Source: Methanococcus maripaludis (GTDB taxonomy: Archaea > AGJL01 > Methanococci > Methanococcales > Methanococcaceae). Taken from it: 64,000 bases of DNA. Positions 33,679 to 42,531 of this stretch are shown piece after piece. A model generated the notes under the pieces. It was not told the origin of the DNA. It searched no databases and saw nothing but the letters and a program-made list of their open reading frames with translations. Location: NCBI RefSeq assembly GCF_013760955.1, contig NZ_JACDUL010000003.1, forward strand, positions 1 to 64,000, read 5' to 3'. The position numbers and the translations under genes are program-made. Positions within the stretch are counted from its first letter, which is position 1; every line of letters starts with the position of its first letter.

Positions 33679-33722
33679 TAAACTTTTTTTTAAATTTTTT
33701 TAGATGAAATAAAAAAGAAAAT

Positions 33723-34292
33723 TTATTTTACGTAATTTACAACGTTTTTTTTTCTTTCAGGCGCAGTTTTTGGAGTTTCGATTAATTTATAACCAAAAGC
33801 AACTCCATAGTATGGTTCGAAGTTTTCCGGGATGTTTAATTTTTTAACATTTTCGGTCAAAAAGTATGGCCTTACAAGTCCAAGCCACACTGAACCAATA
33901 TTCATGCTTTCTGCTGCCAAAAGCATGTTTTGAATTGCCGCAGAACAGTCAACAATCGCCGAATGCGCATTTTTATTTCCAGAAACGACAATTAAAGTTG
34001 GAGCTTCGTAAAGAATGTTGTATTTTGGGTTGCTCATTGCATTTATCAAACTTTCAGGTATGTTTTTCATTGAGGTAGGATTTTCTGCGAGAGTCTTTTT
34101 TGATACAGTATTTATTTCATCGAGCAGTTCCGTGTTCTGAATTACTGTAAAGTGCCATGGCTGTTCATTTAACGCAGTTGGCGCATAAATTGCAGCTTCA
34201 ATTATCGCTTCGATTTCGCTGTCTTTTATCTGCTCGTTTCTAAATTTTCTAACACTTCTTCTATTTTTTATTGTTTCTAAAACTTGATTCAT
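33723..34292 (-). CDS. Nitroreductase family protein
   Basis: A 189-residue FMN-dependent oxidoreductase. The N-terminal FMN motif is IKNRRSVRKFRNEQI, then AAIYAPTALNEQPWHF, and GSVWLGLVRPYF; a C-terminal helix completes the dimer interface. The physiological substrate is unknown. It follows the LUD-domain gene by nine bases and is likely co-transcribed with it. Confidence 0.9.
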   Translation of the reverse strand: MNQVLETIKNRRSVRKFRNEQIKDSEIEAIIEAAIYAPTALNEQPWHFTVIQNTELLDEINTVSKKTLAENPTSMKNIPESLINAMSNPKYNILYEAPTLIVVSGNKNAHSAIVDCSAAIQNMLLAAESMNIGSVWLGLVRPYFLTENVKKLNIPENFEPYYGVAFGYKLIETPKTAPERKKNVVNYVK

Positions 34293-34301
34293 AATATCCC
34301 T

Positions 34302-34943
34302 TTAAAATCCGAGGCTTTTTGGTAAAACGAGGACTGTAACGTCTGTAAGCATCGGTCTTCTTTTAATTACTGAATAAATCCTGCAAGCCCGGGTTTCTGC
34401 ATCGCAGTTTACACAGTACCCTGTTTTTATGCAAGGGTTTAAAAATCCCAATCTCTTCATGTTTTTTGGCGCAGCTTCCATTTTAATTCTTTCAAATGCC
34501 GTTTCGATGTCTTTAACTAGTTTATTTAATCCGACAACAATTATCACTTTTTTCGGGCCAAATGCCATTGCAGAAACCCGGTTTCCAACCCCGTCGATAT
34601 TTACAAGTTCTCCTGCCGTTGTAATCGCATTCGTGCTTGAAATAAATATATCCGACGTCAATTGCTGTCTCATTACCTCCATTTTTTCTTCCATTGTAAG
34701 GCTTGGATTATTGTGGTCCAAAATCACCGCACCTTTTTCCCTTGCCTGCTCCGCGATATTTAAAGATTGGACCGTAACTGAACCGCCAAAACCAATTTTG
34801 GTTCCGTTTCCAACGTAGTTCATAATATAATTAGAAACTTCGCTTTCATCTTCAAAGTAATATGCGTCGAAGAGATTTTTCTTTAAATTTTCTACGAGTT
34901 TTTTGCCAGTAAGGTCGCTATGCCACTTGTGAACTTCTTGCAT
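34302..34943 (-). CDS. LUD domain (LutC/DUF162-like) protein
   Basis: A 213-residue protein of the LUD family, related to lactate-utilisation LutC. It contains YVGNGTKIGFGGSVTVQSLNI, split here, ILDHNNPSLTMEEKMEV, and SSTNAITTAGELVNIDGVGNRVSAM, with C-terminal Cys (PCIKTGYCVNCDAETRACR) that may bind a metal or cluster. Its role in methanogens is unknown; a redox or hydroxy-acid oxidase partner is inferred. It is upstream of the nitroreductase gene in the same unit. Confidence 0.88.
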   Translation of the reverse strand: MQEVHKWHSDLTGKKLVENLKKNLFDAYYFEDESEVSNYIMNYVGNGTKIGFGGSVTVQSLNIAEQAREKGAVILDHNNPSLTMEEKMEVMRQQLTSDIFISSTNAITTAGELVNIDGVGNRVSAMAFGPKKVIIVVGLNKLVKDIETAFERIKMEAAPKNMKRLGFLNPCIKTGYCVNCDAETRACRIYSVIKRRPMLTDVTVLVLPKSLGF

Positions 34944-35031
34944 TTTTTCCCCTAAAAATTGTTCTTGATTAAATCTTTAAAAAAAGTCATGTAAATAATC
35001 TATGTTTATAAAAATTGGAATTTAAAAGACA

Positions 35032-35112
35032 TTATTTGCCCGTTATAAATTTCAAAAGTCCGAGTAAAACAATTATTGTTACAGCGATAATAAATATTCC
35101 TTCGATTCCCAT
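35032..35112 (-). CDS. 26-residue small membrane protein
   Basis: A short ORF reads MGIEGIFIIAVTIIVLLGLL then KFITGK and a stop: one transmembrane helix with a positive C-terminal tail. A GGTGT sequence lies six bases before its ATG, in keeping with local ribosome sites. It lies in the gap between the LUD gene and the NosD-like gene, where no other feature is visible. Homologues were not checked; the helix alone could be fortuitous. Confidence 0.4.
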   Translation of the reverse strand: MGIEGIFIIAVTIIVLLGLLKFITGK

Positions 35113-35253
35113 TTTTGACACCGATATTTAGTTTGTTAAAAATTATAGGTCGATATACTATTTAAAATTTAGAAAAGAAAAAAGGAGTTATTTTAAATCA
35201 TATTTAAAAGAGTAATTTCGAAATTTAAAAAAGAAAAGGTATTTGATTTAAAG

Positions 35254-36021
35254 TTACTCGATTGTATCGTATTTGTTTCCGTTTACTAAATTAGTTTCAA
35301 AATCCATGTATATATCCGGGGTATTTCCCAGTGCAATATTTGCATTTACCGTGTTATTATTACAAGAGGATCCAAGAACCATACCATAATTCTCGTTATC
35401 TATTATTTCATTTGAAATAATTCTGTTATCCATTGCAACTCCGGCAAATTTTAGTCCGATATCGTTATTATTTACGAGGTTGTTTACTATATTATTTCCA
35501 TTTGCATAATAACTTGAATACAATCCTATAGCATTAGGCCCTGTACATTCATATATTTCGTTATCTTCTATGTTGCTATTGTTTGTCCTGCACATCCTGA
35601 TACCTACATCGTTTTTCGAAAGATCGTTTTTGAATATCGTGCATTCTGATGAATTTGCAAGGTATATTCCACTACCGAATTTTGATATGTTCATATCTCG
35701 GATTGTAACCCTTGATTTTGGATATACATATACCCCCATATCAACGACAAAACTGGTGCTACCTGTCGAATCCCCTTCAAGATAATTCCCGTTTCCATCA
35801 AGTATGACATTATCTGCATTTATTATTATTGCAGTTCCAGAAATATCTGATTTTGATATATTTAACAGATATTTTCCGGAGTCGGTTATAGTATATGGAA
35901 TTTCATTAATGTACACCGTATTTGTTCCAGGAACCCCTTCTTTTGCAGCACTTGCAATAGATATTCCCACACATAATGCGAGAGCCAATGCTATCAGTGG
36001 TTTATAACCAATCTTAGTCAT
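35254..36021 (-). CDS. Secreted NosD-like parallel beta-helix protein
   Basis: A 255-residue exported protein. The signal peptide is KPLIALALALCVGISIASAA (residues ~7-26). The rest has the NosD/pectate-lyase-like repeat style: ADNVILDGNGNYLEG, then repeats such as SRVTIRDMNISKFGSGIYLANSS (cut) and NNDIGLKFAG, MDNRIISNEIIDNENYGMVLGSS (cut), NNNTVNANIALGN. It should form a right-handed beta helix at the cell surface and may bind polysaccharide; no catalytic residues stand out. Confidence 0.85.
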   Translation of the reverse strand: MTKIGYKPLIALALALCVGISIASAAKEGVPGTNTVYINEIPYTITDSGKYLLNISKSDISGTAIIINADNVILDGNGNYLEGDSTGSTSFVVDMGVYVYPKSRVTIRDMNISKFGSGIYLANSSECTIFKNDLSKNDVGIRMCRTNNSNIEDNEIYECTGPNAIGLYSSYYANGNNIVNNLVNNNDIGLKFAGVAMDNRIISNEIIDNENYGMVLGSSCNNNTVNANIALGNTPDIYMDFETNLVNGNKYDTIE

Positions 36022-36327
36022 TTTTAACTCACCCCCGTGTTTACATTTTGATATATTATTGTTAAACTATTTAAAATTAATTAAAAAACCATTATAACAG
36101 TTTAATAATATAATTATTCGTTTATAATGTTATTACCCATAAAATAAATTGTTTTATAACATATTTATAAAAAATAAGGGTTTTAATCGTAAATTATTTA
36201 AAAATAATAAATTTTGTCAAAAAATCTAATCTGTTTTTAATTTAAGGTGGATGAAATGAACAATTTTTAAAAGAAAAAACCGCTTGAAAAAGTTTATTTT
36301 ATATCTTTAAAAAAATTTTAAAACAGT
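36022..36327. other. AT-rich gap between NosD-like gene and marker operon
   Basis: This gap has no ORF. It is AT-rich with long A/T runs. It holds the minus-strand promoter of the NosD-like gene (a TATATTATTG stretch near 36050) and the 3' end of the marker operon. No palindrome or RNA candidate stands out. Confidence 0.5.
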
Positions 36328-36774
36328 TTAGAGGTATACGAAAAATTCCCTTTCGAGAACTACTATTTTTTCGCCTTCTCCTTCAGGCCGTTCCATAATA
36401 ATTTCAAACCTGTCCCTTCCAGATACGTCCTGAACTGCAAATCCGAGTACGTACTGCAATTCGTCGTCATCGGTGTAGAGTTTAACATCTGTTTTGAATC
36501 GTCTTGCAAGCCTTGAAATTTCCCTTAATGTGAGTTTTAACTCAGTAAATAAAAATATGTAATCTTTTACGTAATCCAACTGCTCTTGTGTTCCAGTAAT
36601 TACAGGATATTCCCTATCCATCATTTCATCTTTTTTTATTTCGTATCCGATGTTGCAGACACATGCAAGCCTTCCGATAACGGATTGTGGAAGTCCTGGA
36701 GGTAGCGGTACTTCGATTACCTGTTCTGAGTTTTCATTTTCGTTTTCATTTTCAATTGTTCTGTCGATTTCCAT
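36328..36774 (-). CDS. Methanogen-conserved small protein beside marker 7
   Basis: A 148-residue soluble protein. The first 20 residues are Glu/Asn-rich (ENENENENSEQ); the body reads PLPPGLPQSVIGRLACVCNI, YPVITGTQEQLDYVKDYIF and DDDELQYVLGFAVQDVSGRDRF. I believe it is one of the conserved methanogenesis-marker-type proteins (DUF2102 or a similar group), but I cannot fix the number. It follows the marker 7 gene by 31 bases on the same strand, so a shared role in methyl-coenzyme M reductase activation is plausible. Confidence 0.5.
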   Translation of the reverse strand: MEIDRTIENENENENSEQVIEVPLPPGLPQSVIGRLACVCNIGYEIKKDEMMDREYPVITGTQEQLDYVKDYIFLFTELKLTLREISRLARRFKTDVKLYTDDDELQYVLGFAVQDVSGRDRFEIIMERPEGEGEKIVVLEREFFVYL

Positions 36775-36805
36775 ATTTTCCCCTATTTTCTTGATAATCG
36801 CTAAA

Positions 36806-37720
36806 TTAAGCTTTTTGTTCGTTTGATTTAACTTCTGACGTCGATTTTAACTTGATAAGTATATAGTTTTTCATCTCAGACCTTGTGATGTATGCGATGT
36901 CTTTTAAAAGGTACTTACCAATTTTAACATTTTCGATCTCTTCGTGGTTTCTATCGTAGTCCATTTTGATCCTCAAACCATCGAGCTGGGTTACTATTGG
37001 CATCGGAGCAAGAAGTCCACGAACCTCATCGATTTTCTTTTCAATTTCATCTTTTAAAACTACTGGCGGAATAATCGGAGGGTCGTATGAAAGTTCCAAT
37101 CTTTTATCGTTTATTTTTTTGGTAACTTCGTCAATCATTCGTCGCAGTGCCCTTATTTCTTCTCCTTTTCTAAGCCTTTGCGCTCGCCTTCCAAGGTCTC
37201 CAACATAGGTGTACGGGATATCGAGAGTTTCAGGTCCACCTGTTACAACGAGTGGAAGGTCGATTTTAAAGAGGTGGGTTTTATCTAGAATGCAGGATTC
37301 AAAGTTTCCCATTACGTAAATTGCGATGTCGTGCTCTTGAATCAATCTCTTTTCTTTTTCATGAATCTGGCTGATGCTTTTTCCCGCACCGTGTGCAAGC
37401 CCGATCATGTTTGGTTTTGCACCAAATTTCCTAACATATTCAGAAACATCGCATGCAATGTGGGGTAAGTGGTGTCTTGAAAGACTTGGAGAAACAATCG
37501 CAATTTCAATTCCTGCAAGAGGAGTTTCTACTATTTTTCCCTTGTATTGTTTTGCCTCTTCCTTGAAGTTTTCGATTTCATTATGCGGAATTGCAATTGT
37601 CATGTAAACATCGAGCTGCATTACGTGCTCCTGAATTATAAATCCACCAATGTCCTCAATCCATTCCTTCAAAATATTGTTTTTGTAGACTCCCCCTTCA
37701 TATCTGATTATCTCATACAT
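36806..37720 (-). CDS. Methanogenesis marker protein 7 family
   Basis: A 304-residue protein restricted, as far as I know, to methanogens. Landmarks recalled from the family are TPLAGIEIAIVSPSLSRHHLPH, split at residue 22, then CDVSEYVRKFGAK, NMIGLAHGAGKSI and LVVTGGPETLDIPY. Marker 7 has been found in the complex that activates methyl-coenzyme M reductase with ATP. The longer frame from 37771 would overlap the upstream gene by 32 bases; ATG 37720 with AAGGTGG before it gives the usual length of about 300. It is the middle gene of a three-gene unit. Confidence 0.7.
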   Translation of the reverse strand: MYEIIRYEGGVYKNNILKEWIEDIGGFIIQEHVMQLDVYMTIAIPHNEIENFKEEAKQYKGKIVETPLAGIEIAIVSPSLSRHHLPHIACDVSEYVRKFGAKPNMIGLAHGAGKSISQIHEKEKRLIQEHDIAIYVMGNFESCILDKTHLFKIDLPLVVTGGPETLDIPYTYVGDLGRRAQRLRKGEEIRALRRMIDEVTKKINDKRLELSYDPPIIPPVVLKDEIEKKIDEVRGLLAPMPIVTQLDGLRIKMDYDRNHEEIENVKIGKYLLKDIAYITRSEMKNYILIKLKSTSEVKSNEQKA

Positions 37721-37739
37721 CTTTTCCACCTTGTAAGGA

Positions 37740-38705
37740 TTAGAAATCAATCCTAACAGTAATAGTTCCAAAAGTCTTCATGCTCTTTTCAAACAGGGTT
37801 ACATCGGTAATTATCCTTTGAATCGATGATTTCTCATCTACGAGCGTAATATGGTCAGTTATGATTACTTCTTCAAATTTAGGTTTTTCAATCAATCTCA
37901 GTACTTCTTTTAAAATATTTAATTCGAGAATGTTTATAAGTTTCGTGGTTATTGAAATGTGGTCAACTTTACCATTTCTTTTCATTATTTTTGCAATTGG
38001 TTCCCATTCTCTATCCGAAATTTCGATGAAATCTTCTTTTTCACTTATAATGTAGCCTCTCGCACCCATCAATACAATTATCTCGTCTGCAAGTTCTTCA
38101 ACTTTTTTAGGATCGTCACCGTAAAAGTAGATGTTTGTTATGTGACTGCATTTGTTTATTTTTGGCTCAGGGCTGTATATTTCAGAAGTTCTTACAATAT
38201 CCCCTTTAGTAACGATTCCTTTGAGCTTTCCATCTTCGATAACAAGGATTCTTCCAATATCATTCTTTACCATTATTTTTTGAGCTTCTGAAGCTGAAAG
38301 ATAAGGTGAAGTTGAGATAAGATCGTCCTTTTTGGTCATTATGTCTTTTATTTTTAATTTTTTTAATTTTGACATTCCTGACTTTTTAGTTCTTAAATCT
38401 TCAAATGTGGCAATTCCAACAAGTTCTTTTTTTGAATTTAATACGGGATATCCCATGTGCCTGTATTTTTTTATGAGTGTCCCAAGTTCATCGATTGATT
38501 CATCCTCATTGAGAGTAACGAGGTCTTTTGTCATTATGTCGTTTACAACAATCTTGTCAAGCACTTTTAAATCGTAAAGCCTTACAAGATCACTTTCGGA
38601 TTCCTTTATAAAGTTAGTTATGTACTTAAATACATAATTTATTGAATCGTGCTCCATTCCAATATTATATACCCTTTCTATCGTTGAAAGCTTCCTAAAT
38701 AACAT
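37740..38705 (-). CDS. CBS-pair protein with C-terminal ligand-like domain
   Basis: A 321-residue protein. An N-terminal helical segment (residues 1-50) precedes two CBS domains: KIVVNDIMTKDLVTLNEDES and LKIKDIMTKKDDLISTSPY, which should bind adenine nucleotides or SAM. The C-terminal 140 residues (TNIYFYGDDPKKVEELADEIIV) resemble a ferredoxin-like or ribosome-hibernation-like fold also seen in the HPF/YfiA class, though I am not certain. GGTGGTTTAATG fixes the start. It leads the marker 7 unit, suggesting energy sensing for reductase activation. Confidence 0.8.
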   Translation of the reverse strand: MLFRKLSTIERVYNIGMEHDSINYVFKYITNFIKESESDLVRLYDLKVLDKIVVNDIMTKDLVTLNEDESIDELGTLIKKYRHMGYPVLNSKKELVGIATFEDLRTKKSGMSKLKKLKIKDIMTKKDDLISTSPYLSASEAQKIMVKNDIGRILVIEDGKLKGIVTKGDIVRTSEIYSPEPKINKCSHITNIYFYGDDPKKVEELADEIIVLMGARGYIISEKEDFIEISDREWEPIAKIMKRNGKVDHISITTKLINILELNILKEVLRLIEKPKFEEVIITDHITLVDEKSSIQRIITDVTLFEKSMKTFGTITVRIDF

Positions 38706-38930
38706 TAAACCACCGTAACGAATAACAAGATAAGATTGATCAAAATTATTAACTCATATATTATAAAACATATAAAAAACAAGCACTATTGAAAATCCAT
38801 TCTGGAGATTATCTTTTTTAAACGCAATAACCCATAATTTTGAATTTGGTTTTTAATTAATTTGGTTAACTTGATTTAAAAAATAAAAAAATAAAAAATT
38901 TAATTTACCATTATTCCGTATTGATCGTTT

Positions 38931-39029
38931 TTAGTCATTATTTTTTATTGCTTTGTGGAGGAAAAATGCTGAACCCCCCCATAAAACAATTGCCCCGAAT
39001 AAGAACATTATTATGGCACCGGTATTCAT
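38931..39029 (-). CDS. MetS-like small subunit of an NSS transporter
   Basis: A 32-residue membrane protein missed by length cut-offs: MNTGAIIMFLFGAIVLWGG then SAFFLHKAIKNND. This is the pattern of MetS, the small subunit needed by some bacterial sodium-coupled methionine/alanine transporters. A strong AAGGAGGT site lies before ATG, and it begins 12 bases after the stop of the SNF-family gene on the same strand. Membrane location is inferred from the single hydrophobic helix. Confidence 0.85.
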   Translation of the reverse strand: MNTGAIIMFLFGAIVLWGGSAFFLHKAIKNND

Positions 39030-39041
39030 TTTATTACCTCC

Positions 39042-40553
39042 TTATTCTTCATCTTTTTTAACAAATTCGTCCCATTCTTCAATTTCTTTTCCGCCACCAA
39101 TCCAAGGGATCATCGGCATTATTAATGAAACTACAAGACCAAATACTGGAAGACCCAAGCTCAATAATAAGAATATTGATGCGTAGCCTTCGTATCCCAT
39201 CGTCAATTCTGTCCATGCACCGTTTAATAGCATGTATATCAAAAACAAAGGCGAGAAAATACCTGCAAAGAATTTCCAGAATGATCCTAAATTGTATTCT
39301 GAAAGATTGTCGATGTATTTTTCGAGTTTGCTTCCTTTAAAGATATGTATTGCAACAATCATTTCAAGTACTGCAACAAGCGGAATTGTAAACCAGTTGA
39401 TGTAGTGGTCTACTGAATCTAACCAGTAAAGACCTGCGTTTGTTGCATATATCAAGCTTGCAAAGAAGCTTGTTGCAATAACTGCAGTAGCTGCTTTGTG
39501 TCTTGGAAGATTGAATTTATCAATTACTGCTGATGCAGTTGACTCGACAAGCGAAACTGATGAAGAAATTCCTGCAACAAATAGCGCGATAAAGAAGATT
39601 GCAGCAAGTACAAGTCCACCAGGCATTAATGAAAGTGCTTGAGGGAATGCAACGAATGCTAAACCAATACTTTGAGTTACAACTTCTGAAATAGGTACAC
39701 CTTGAGTCATTGCCATGTATCCGAGTGTTCCAAATACTGCAAATCCTGCTAAGAATGAAAATCCACAATTCATTAAAGAAATTGTAAATGCGCTAGCAGT
39801 TAAATCTGATTTTTTAGGTAAATAGCTTGAATATGCTATCATGATACCAAATCCAAGACTTAGTGTAAAGAATATCTGTGAAAATGCATCAATCCAAACT
39901 TTAGGAGTTAATAACAATGCAAAGTTTGGAGTTAAGTAGTATTCGATACCTGCAAGTCCGCCAGGTAATGTAACGCTTCTTGCAACAAGTGCGAGTATCA
40001 AGAAGAATAATACAGGCATTAAAATCTCATTTGCTTTTTCAAGACCTTTTCTAACACCCGAATTTACAACCAAATAATTTACGCCCCAAATTAAAACTAA
40101 TCCTGCAAGTACTGGTAAATTAAATCCTCCAAGGTCCCCGTGACCTGAGGAAAGTGCCAGAATATCACCAAAGAAGAATCCACCAAAGTCTGTTGGGAAT
40201 CCTACCATGAACAACTTAGCAAGGTAAACTAAAGCCCATGCAATAATTGCGGTATAGTATGTCGTGATAATGAACGCGGTAGCTACTGCAAACCAGCCTA
40301 TCCATTCAAAGTTTTTTCCAAGCCTTCTTAAAGCCAAAGGTGCTGAACCTTTTGTAGAATGCCCCAATGCAAGCTCCAACACCATTACCATTATACCTAC
40401 AAACAATAAAGCAACAAAATAAGGGATTAAAAAAGCCCCACCACCATTTTCATATGCCATGTACGGGAAACGCCAAATATTTCCGAGACCAACTGCAGAA
40501 CCAACTGCAGCTAAAATGAAACCCATCTTAGAGGCCCATTGTTCTCTTGCCAT
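39042..40553 (-). CDS. Sodium-dependent transporter, SNF/NSS family
   Basis: A 503-residue, 12-helix LeuT-fold transporter. The N-terminal signature REQWASKMGFILAAVGSAVG, then LGNIWRFPYMAYENGGGAF, is diagnostic; GISSSVSLVESTASAVIDKF is the TM8 region. It brings in amino acids with Na+. Its gene is followed at once by a MetS-like subunit gene, so methionine or alanine is a reasonable substrate guess. GGTGGTGATT precedes ATG. Confidence 0.95.
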   Translation of the reverse strand: MAREQWASKMGFILAAVGSAVGLGNIWRFPYMAYENGGGAFLIPYFVALLFVGIMVMVLELALGHSTKGSAPLALRRLGKNFEWIGWFAVATAFIITTYYTAIIAWALVYLAKLFMVGFPTDFGGFFFGDILALSSGHGDLGGFNLPVLAGLVLIWGVNYLVVNSGVRKGLEKANEILMPVLFFLILALVARSVTLPGGLAGIEYYLTPNFALLLTPKVWIDAFSQIFFTLSLGFGIMIAYSSYLPKKSDLTASAFTISLMNCGFSFLAGFAVFGTLGYMAMTQGVPISEVVTQSIGLAFVAFPQALSLMPGGLVLAAIFFIALFVAGISSSVSLVESTASAVIDKFNLPRHKAATAVIATSFFASLIYATNAGLYWLDSVDHYINWFTIPLVAVLEMIVAIHIFKGSKLEKYIDNLSEYNLGSFWKFFAGIFSPLFLIYMLLNGAWTELTMGYEGYASIFLLLSLGLPVFGLVVSLIMPMIPWIGGGKEIEEWDEFVKKDEE

Positions 40554-40692
40554 ACAATCACCACCATTTTTTTTAATACAAACACTAATTTTTCAAAATC
40601 GACTTATATATAAATTGTTATTTAGATTCGAACAAATAGCCATTAAAAAAGTAGATTTATGGAATTAAAACAATTGAAGAATTAAAAAAGGA

Positions 40693-41601
40693 TTATTCAA
40701 GATTATTTTCTTTGAGTCTTTCAATAACTCTATCCCATGAAGGAAGATTGGTCTGGCATCCCACCCGTTCCACGACAAAAGAAGCTACACAGGAACCAAC
40801 AAGCCCGCATTTCTTTAAATCGTTTCCTTTTAAGTATGCAGTTAAAAATCCTGCCCTGTAGCTGTCTCCAGCACCAGTCGGATCTTTTGCTTCAGTTAAA
40901 ATTGCTGGAACTTTTATTGTTTCGCCTTCTGAATAGATAATACTTCCCTGTTTTCCGTAAGTTACAATTAAAACCTTAACTCTATCCATTAACTCTTTTT
41001 CAGAGATGCTTAATAAATCAAGAGTTCTTTGGAATTCGTGGTTGTTCATGAATAAAAAATCAACATTTTTTATGATGTTTTCCATGTTTTCTTTTGAATA
41101 AAGAGTTAAATCCTGCCCTGGATCGAATGATACAAGTATACCCATTGAATTTGCTTTTTTGGCACATTTTAAATTGTAATTTGGATCCCCTGTTGCAAGG
41201 TGAACGATTTTCGAATCAAATTCTGGAACTTCGATATCAAGGTAATGTTTTGCAGCACCCCATAAAAAGTACGTAATCTGGTTGTTTTCAGGATCCGTAA
41301 ATATCCATGCCTTTGGAGTCTCTTCTTCAGTTGAAATAAATACATTTTCAGTTGAAACTCCCAATTTTTCCAGATATTCTCCGTATCCTGAATCTTTAAA
41401 GTCTGTTCCAACACACGAAAGTATTTCTGATTTCACGCCCAAATTTGCAATTTCTGCTGCAACGTTACATGCAGCACCGCCATAGTATTTTTTAGCAGTT
41501 GGAATCTGCATTGAAGTGTTTAATTCCGGAAATTTATCCACGTTAAATATATAATCGAGTGCAATATGTCCTACCGCCGTTATCTTACCAATTTTATCCA
41601 T
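40693..41601 (-). CDS. PfkB family carbohydrate/nucleoside kinase
   Basis: A 302-residue kinase. PfkB signatures are KYYGGAACNVAAEIANLG (N-terminal Gly-rich) and DPTGAGDSYRAGFLTAYL with the catalytic Asp. Its length and sequence resemble the Methanocaldococcus PfkB nucleoside kinase that phosphorylates inosine, guanosine and cytidine. A NAD-like or sugar kinase role cannot be excluded. It lies 27 bases after hisA on the same strand, possibly co-transcribed. Confidence 0.88.
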   Translation of the reverse strand: MDKIGKITAVGHIALDYIFNVDKFPELNTSMQIPTAKKYYGGAACNVAAEIANLGVKSEILSCVGTDFKDSGYGEYLEKLGVSTENVFISTEEETPKAWIFTDPENNQITYFLWGAAKHYLDIEVPEFDSKIVHLATGDPNYNLKCAKKANSMGILVSFDPGQDLTLYSKENMENIIKNVDFLFMNNHEFQRTLDLLSISEKELMDRVKVLIVTYGKQGSIIYSEGETIKVPAILTEAKDPTGAGDSYRAGFLTAYLKGNDLKKCGLVGSCVASFVVERVGCQTNLPSWDRVIERLKENNLE

Positions 41602-41627
41602 TAAACCACCAAATTATTATTAATCCA

Positions 41628-42344
41628 TTATTTTACTGCTTCAATCGCATCTTTTAAATTTATCAAGTTTTTGTAAATTGCAGAACCGACAACTACACCG
41701 TATACTCCGATTTTCTTAAATTTTAAAAGGTCGTCTATTGTAGTAACTCCGCCTGATGCCACAATAGGTATTTTAAGGTTATCAACGAGTTCTTTTGTTG
41801 GTTCAATATTTATTCCATTTAACAAACCTTCGCTGTCAACATTTGTAAATAGAATACTTCCTGCACCCATTTCTTCGAGTATTTTTCCAATTTCTACCGG
41901 AGTATACTTCGTTTTTTCTTTCCAGCCTTTTATTACAACTTTACCATCTTTTGCATCGAGTGAAACCATTATTTTTTCACTGCCAATTTTTTTCGAGAGT
42001 TCCCTGATTATTTCAGGGTTTTCTACAGCAACAGTCCCGATTATTACTTTTTCTGCCCCTTTTTCAATCAAATATACTGCATCCTCGATAGATCGAATTC
42101 CACCGCCGATTTGAACCGGAACTCCAGATGTTTTAATTATATCTTCGATAAATTCATCGTTTACCCGTTTTCCGTCAAGTGCACCATCGAGATCCACGAG
42201 GTGAAGCATTTCTGCACCCTCGCTTACCCATTTTTTTGCAATTTCTGGAGGATTATCTAATTCAACGTGTTTTTTATCAGGGTTTCCCTGAATAAGCTGT
42301 ACACATTTTTTATTTTTCATATCCACTGCAGGAATAACTAGCAC
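41628..42344 (-). CDS. hisA: Phosphoribosylformimino-AICAR ribotide isomerase
   Basis: A 238-residue TIM barrel of histidine biosynthesis. The start of the fold, [19 protein letters not shown], carries the catalytic Asp; [16 protein letters not shown] follows, then the second phosphate site [15 protein letters not shown]. The open frame extends to 42389, but GTG 42344 with GGTGGAT upstream begins exactly at the first strand and is preferred. HisA converts ProFAR to PRFAR. Other his genes are not in the window. Confidence 0.95.
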   Translation of the reverse strand: MLVIPAVDMKNKKCVQLIQGNPDKKHVELDNPPEIAKKWVSEGAEMLHLVDLDGALDGKRVNDEFIEDIIKTSGVPVQIGGGIRSIEDAVYLIEKGAEKVIIGTVAVENPEIIRELSKKIGSEKIMVSLDAKDGKVVIKGWKEKTKYTPVEIGKILEEMGAGSILFTNVDSEGLLNGINIEPTKELVDNLKIPIVASGGVTTIDDLLKFKKIGVYGVVVGSAIYKNLINLKDAIEAVK

Positions 42345-42531
42345 AATATCCACCTTTCGTGTAAATACGTCGTAAAAATAGGAAATCAACTTAGCCTGAA
42401 ATCTATTTTACATTAAATTTCAAGCTATATATGAATATCCCAATATAGAAAAACAGAAAAATTTAAAAATGGAGGTTATTTTTACAAATTTAAAATGGCA
42501 GGAAAATCCAGTAAATATTAAAATAAAAGAG

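Noticed and set aside
37720-37771. Longer start for the marker 7 protein
   Set aside because: It would overlap the CBS gene by 32 bases; ATG 37720 has a good ribosome site and gives the usual family length.
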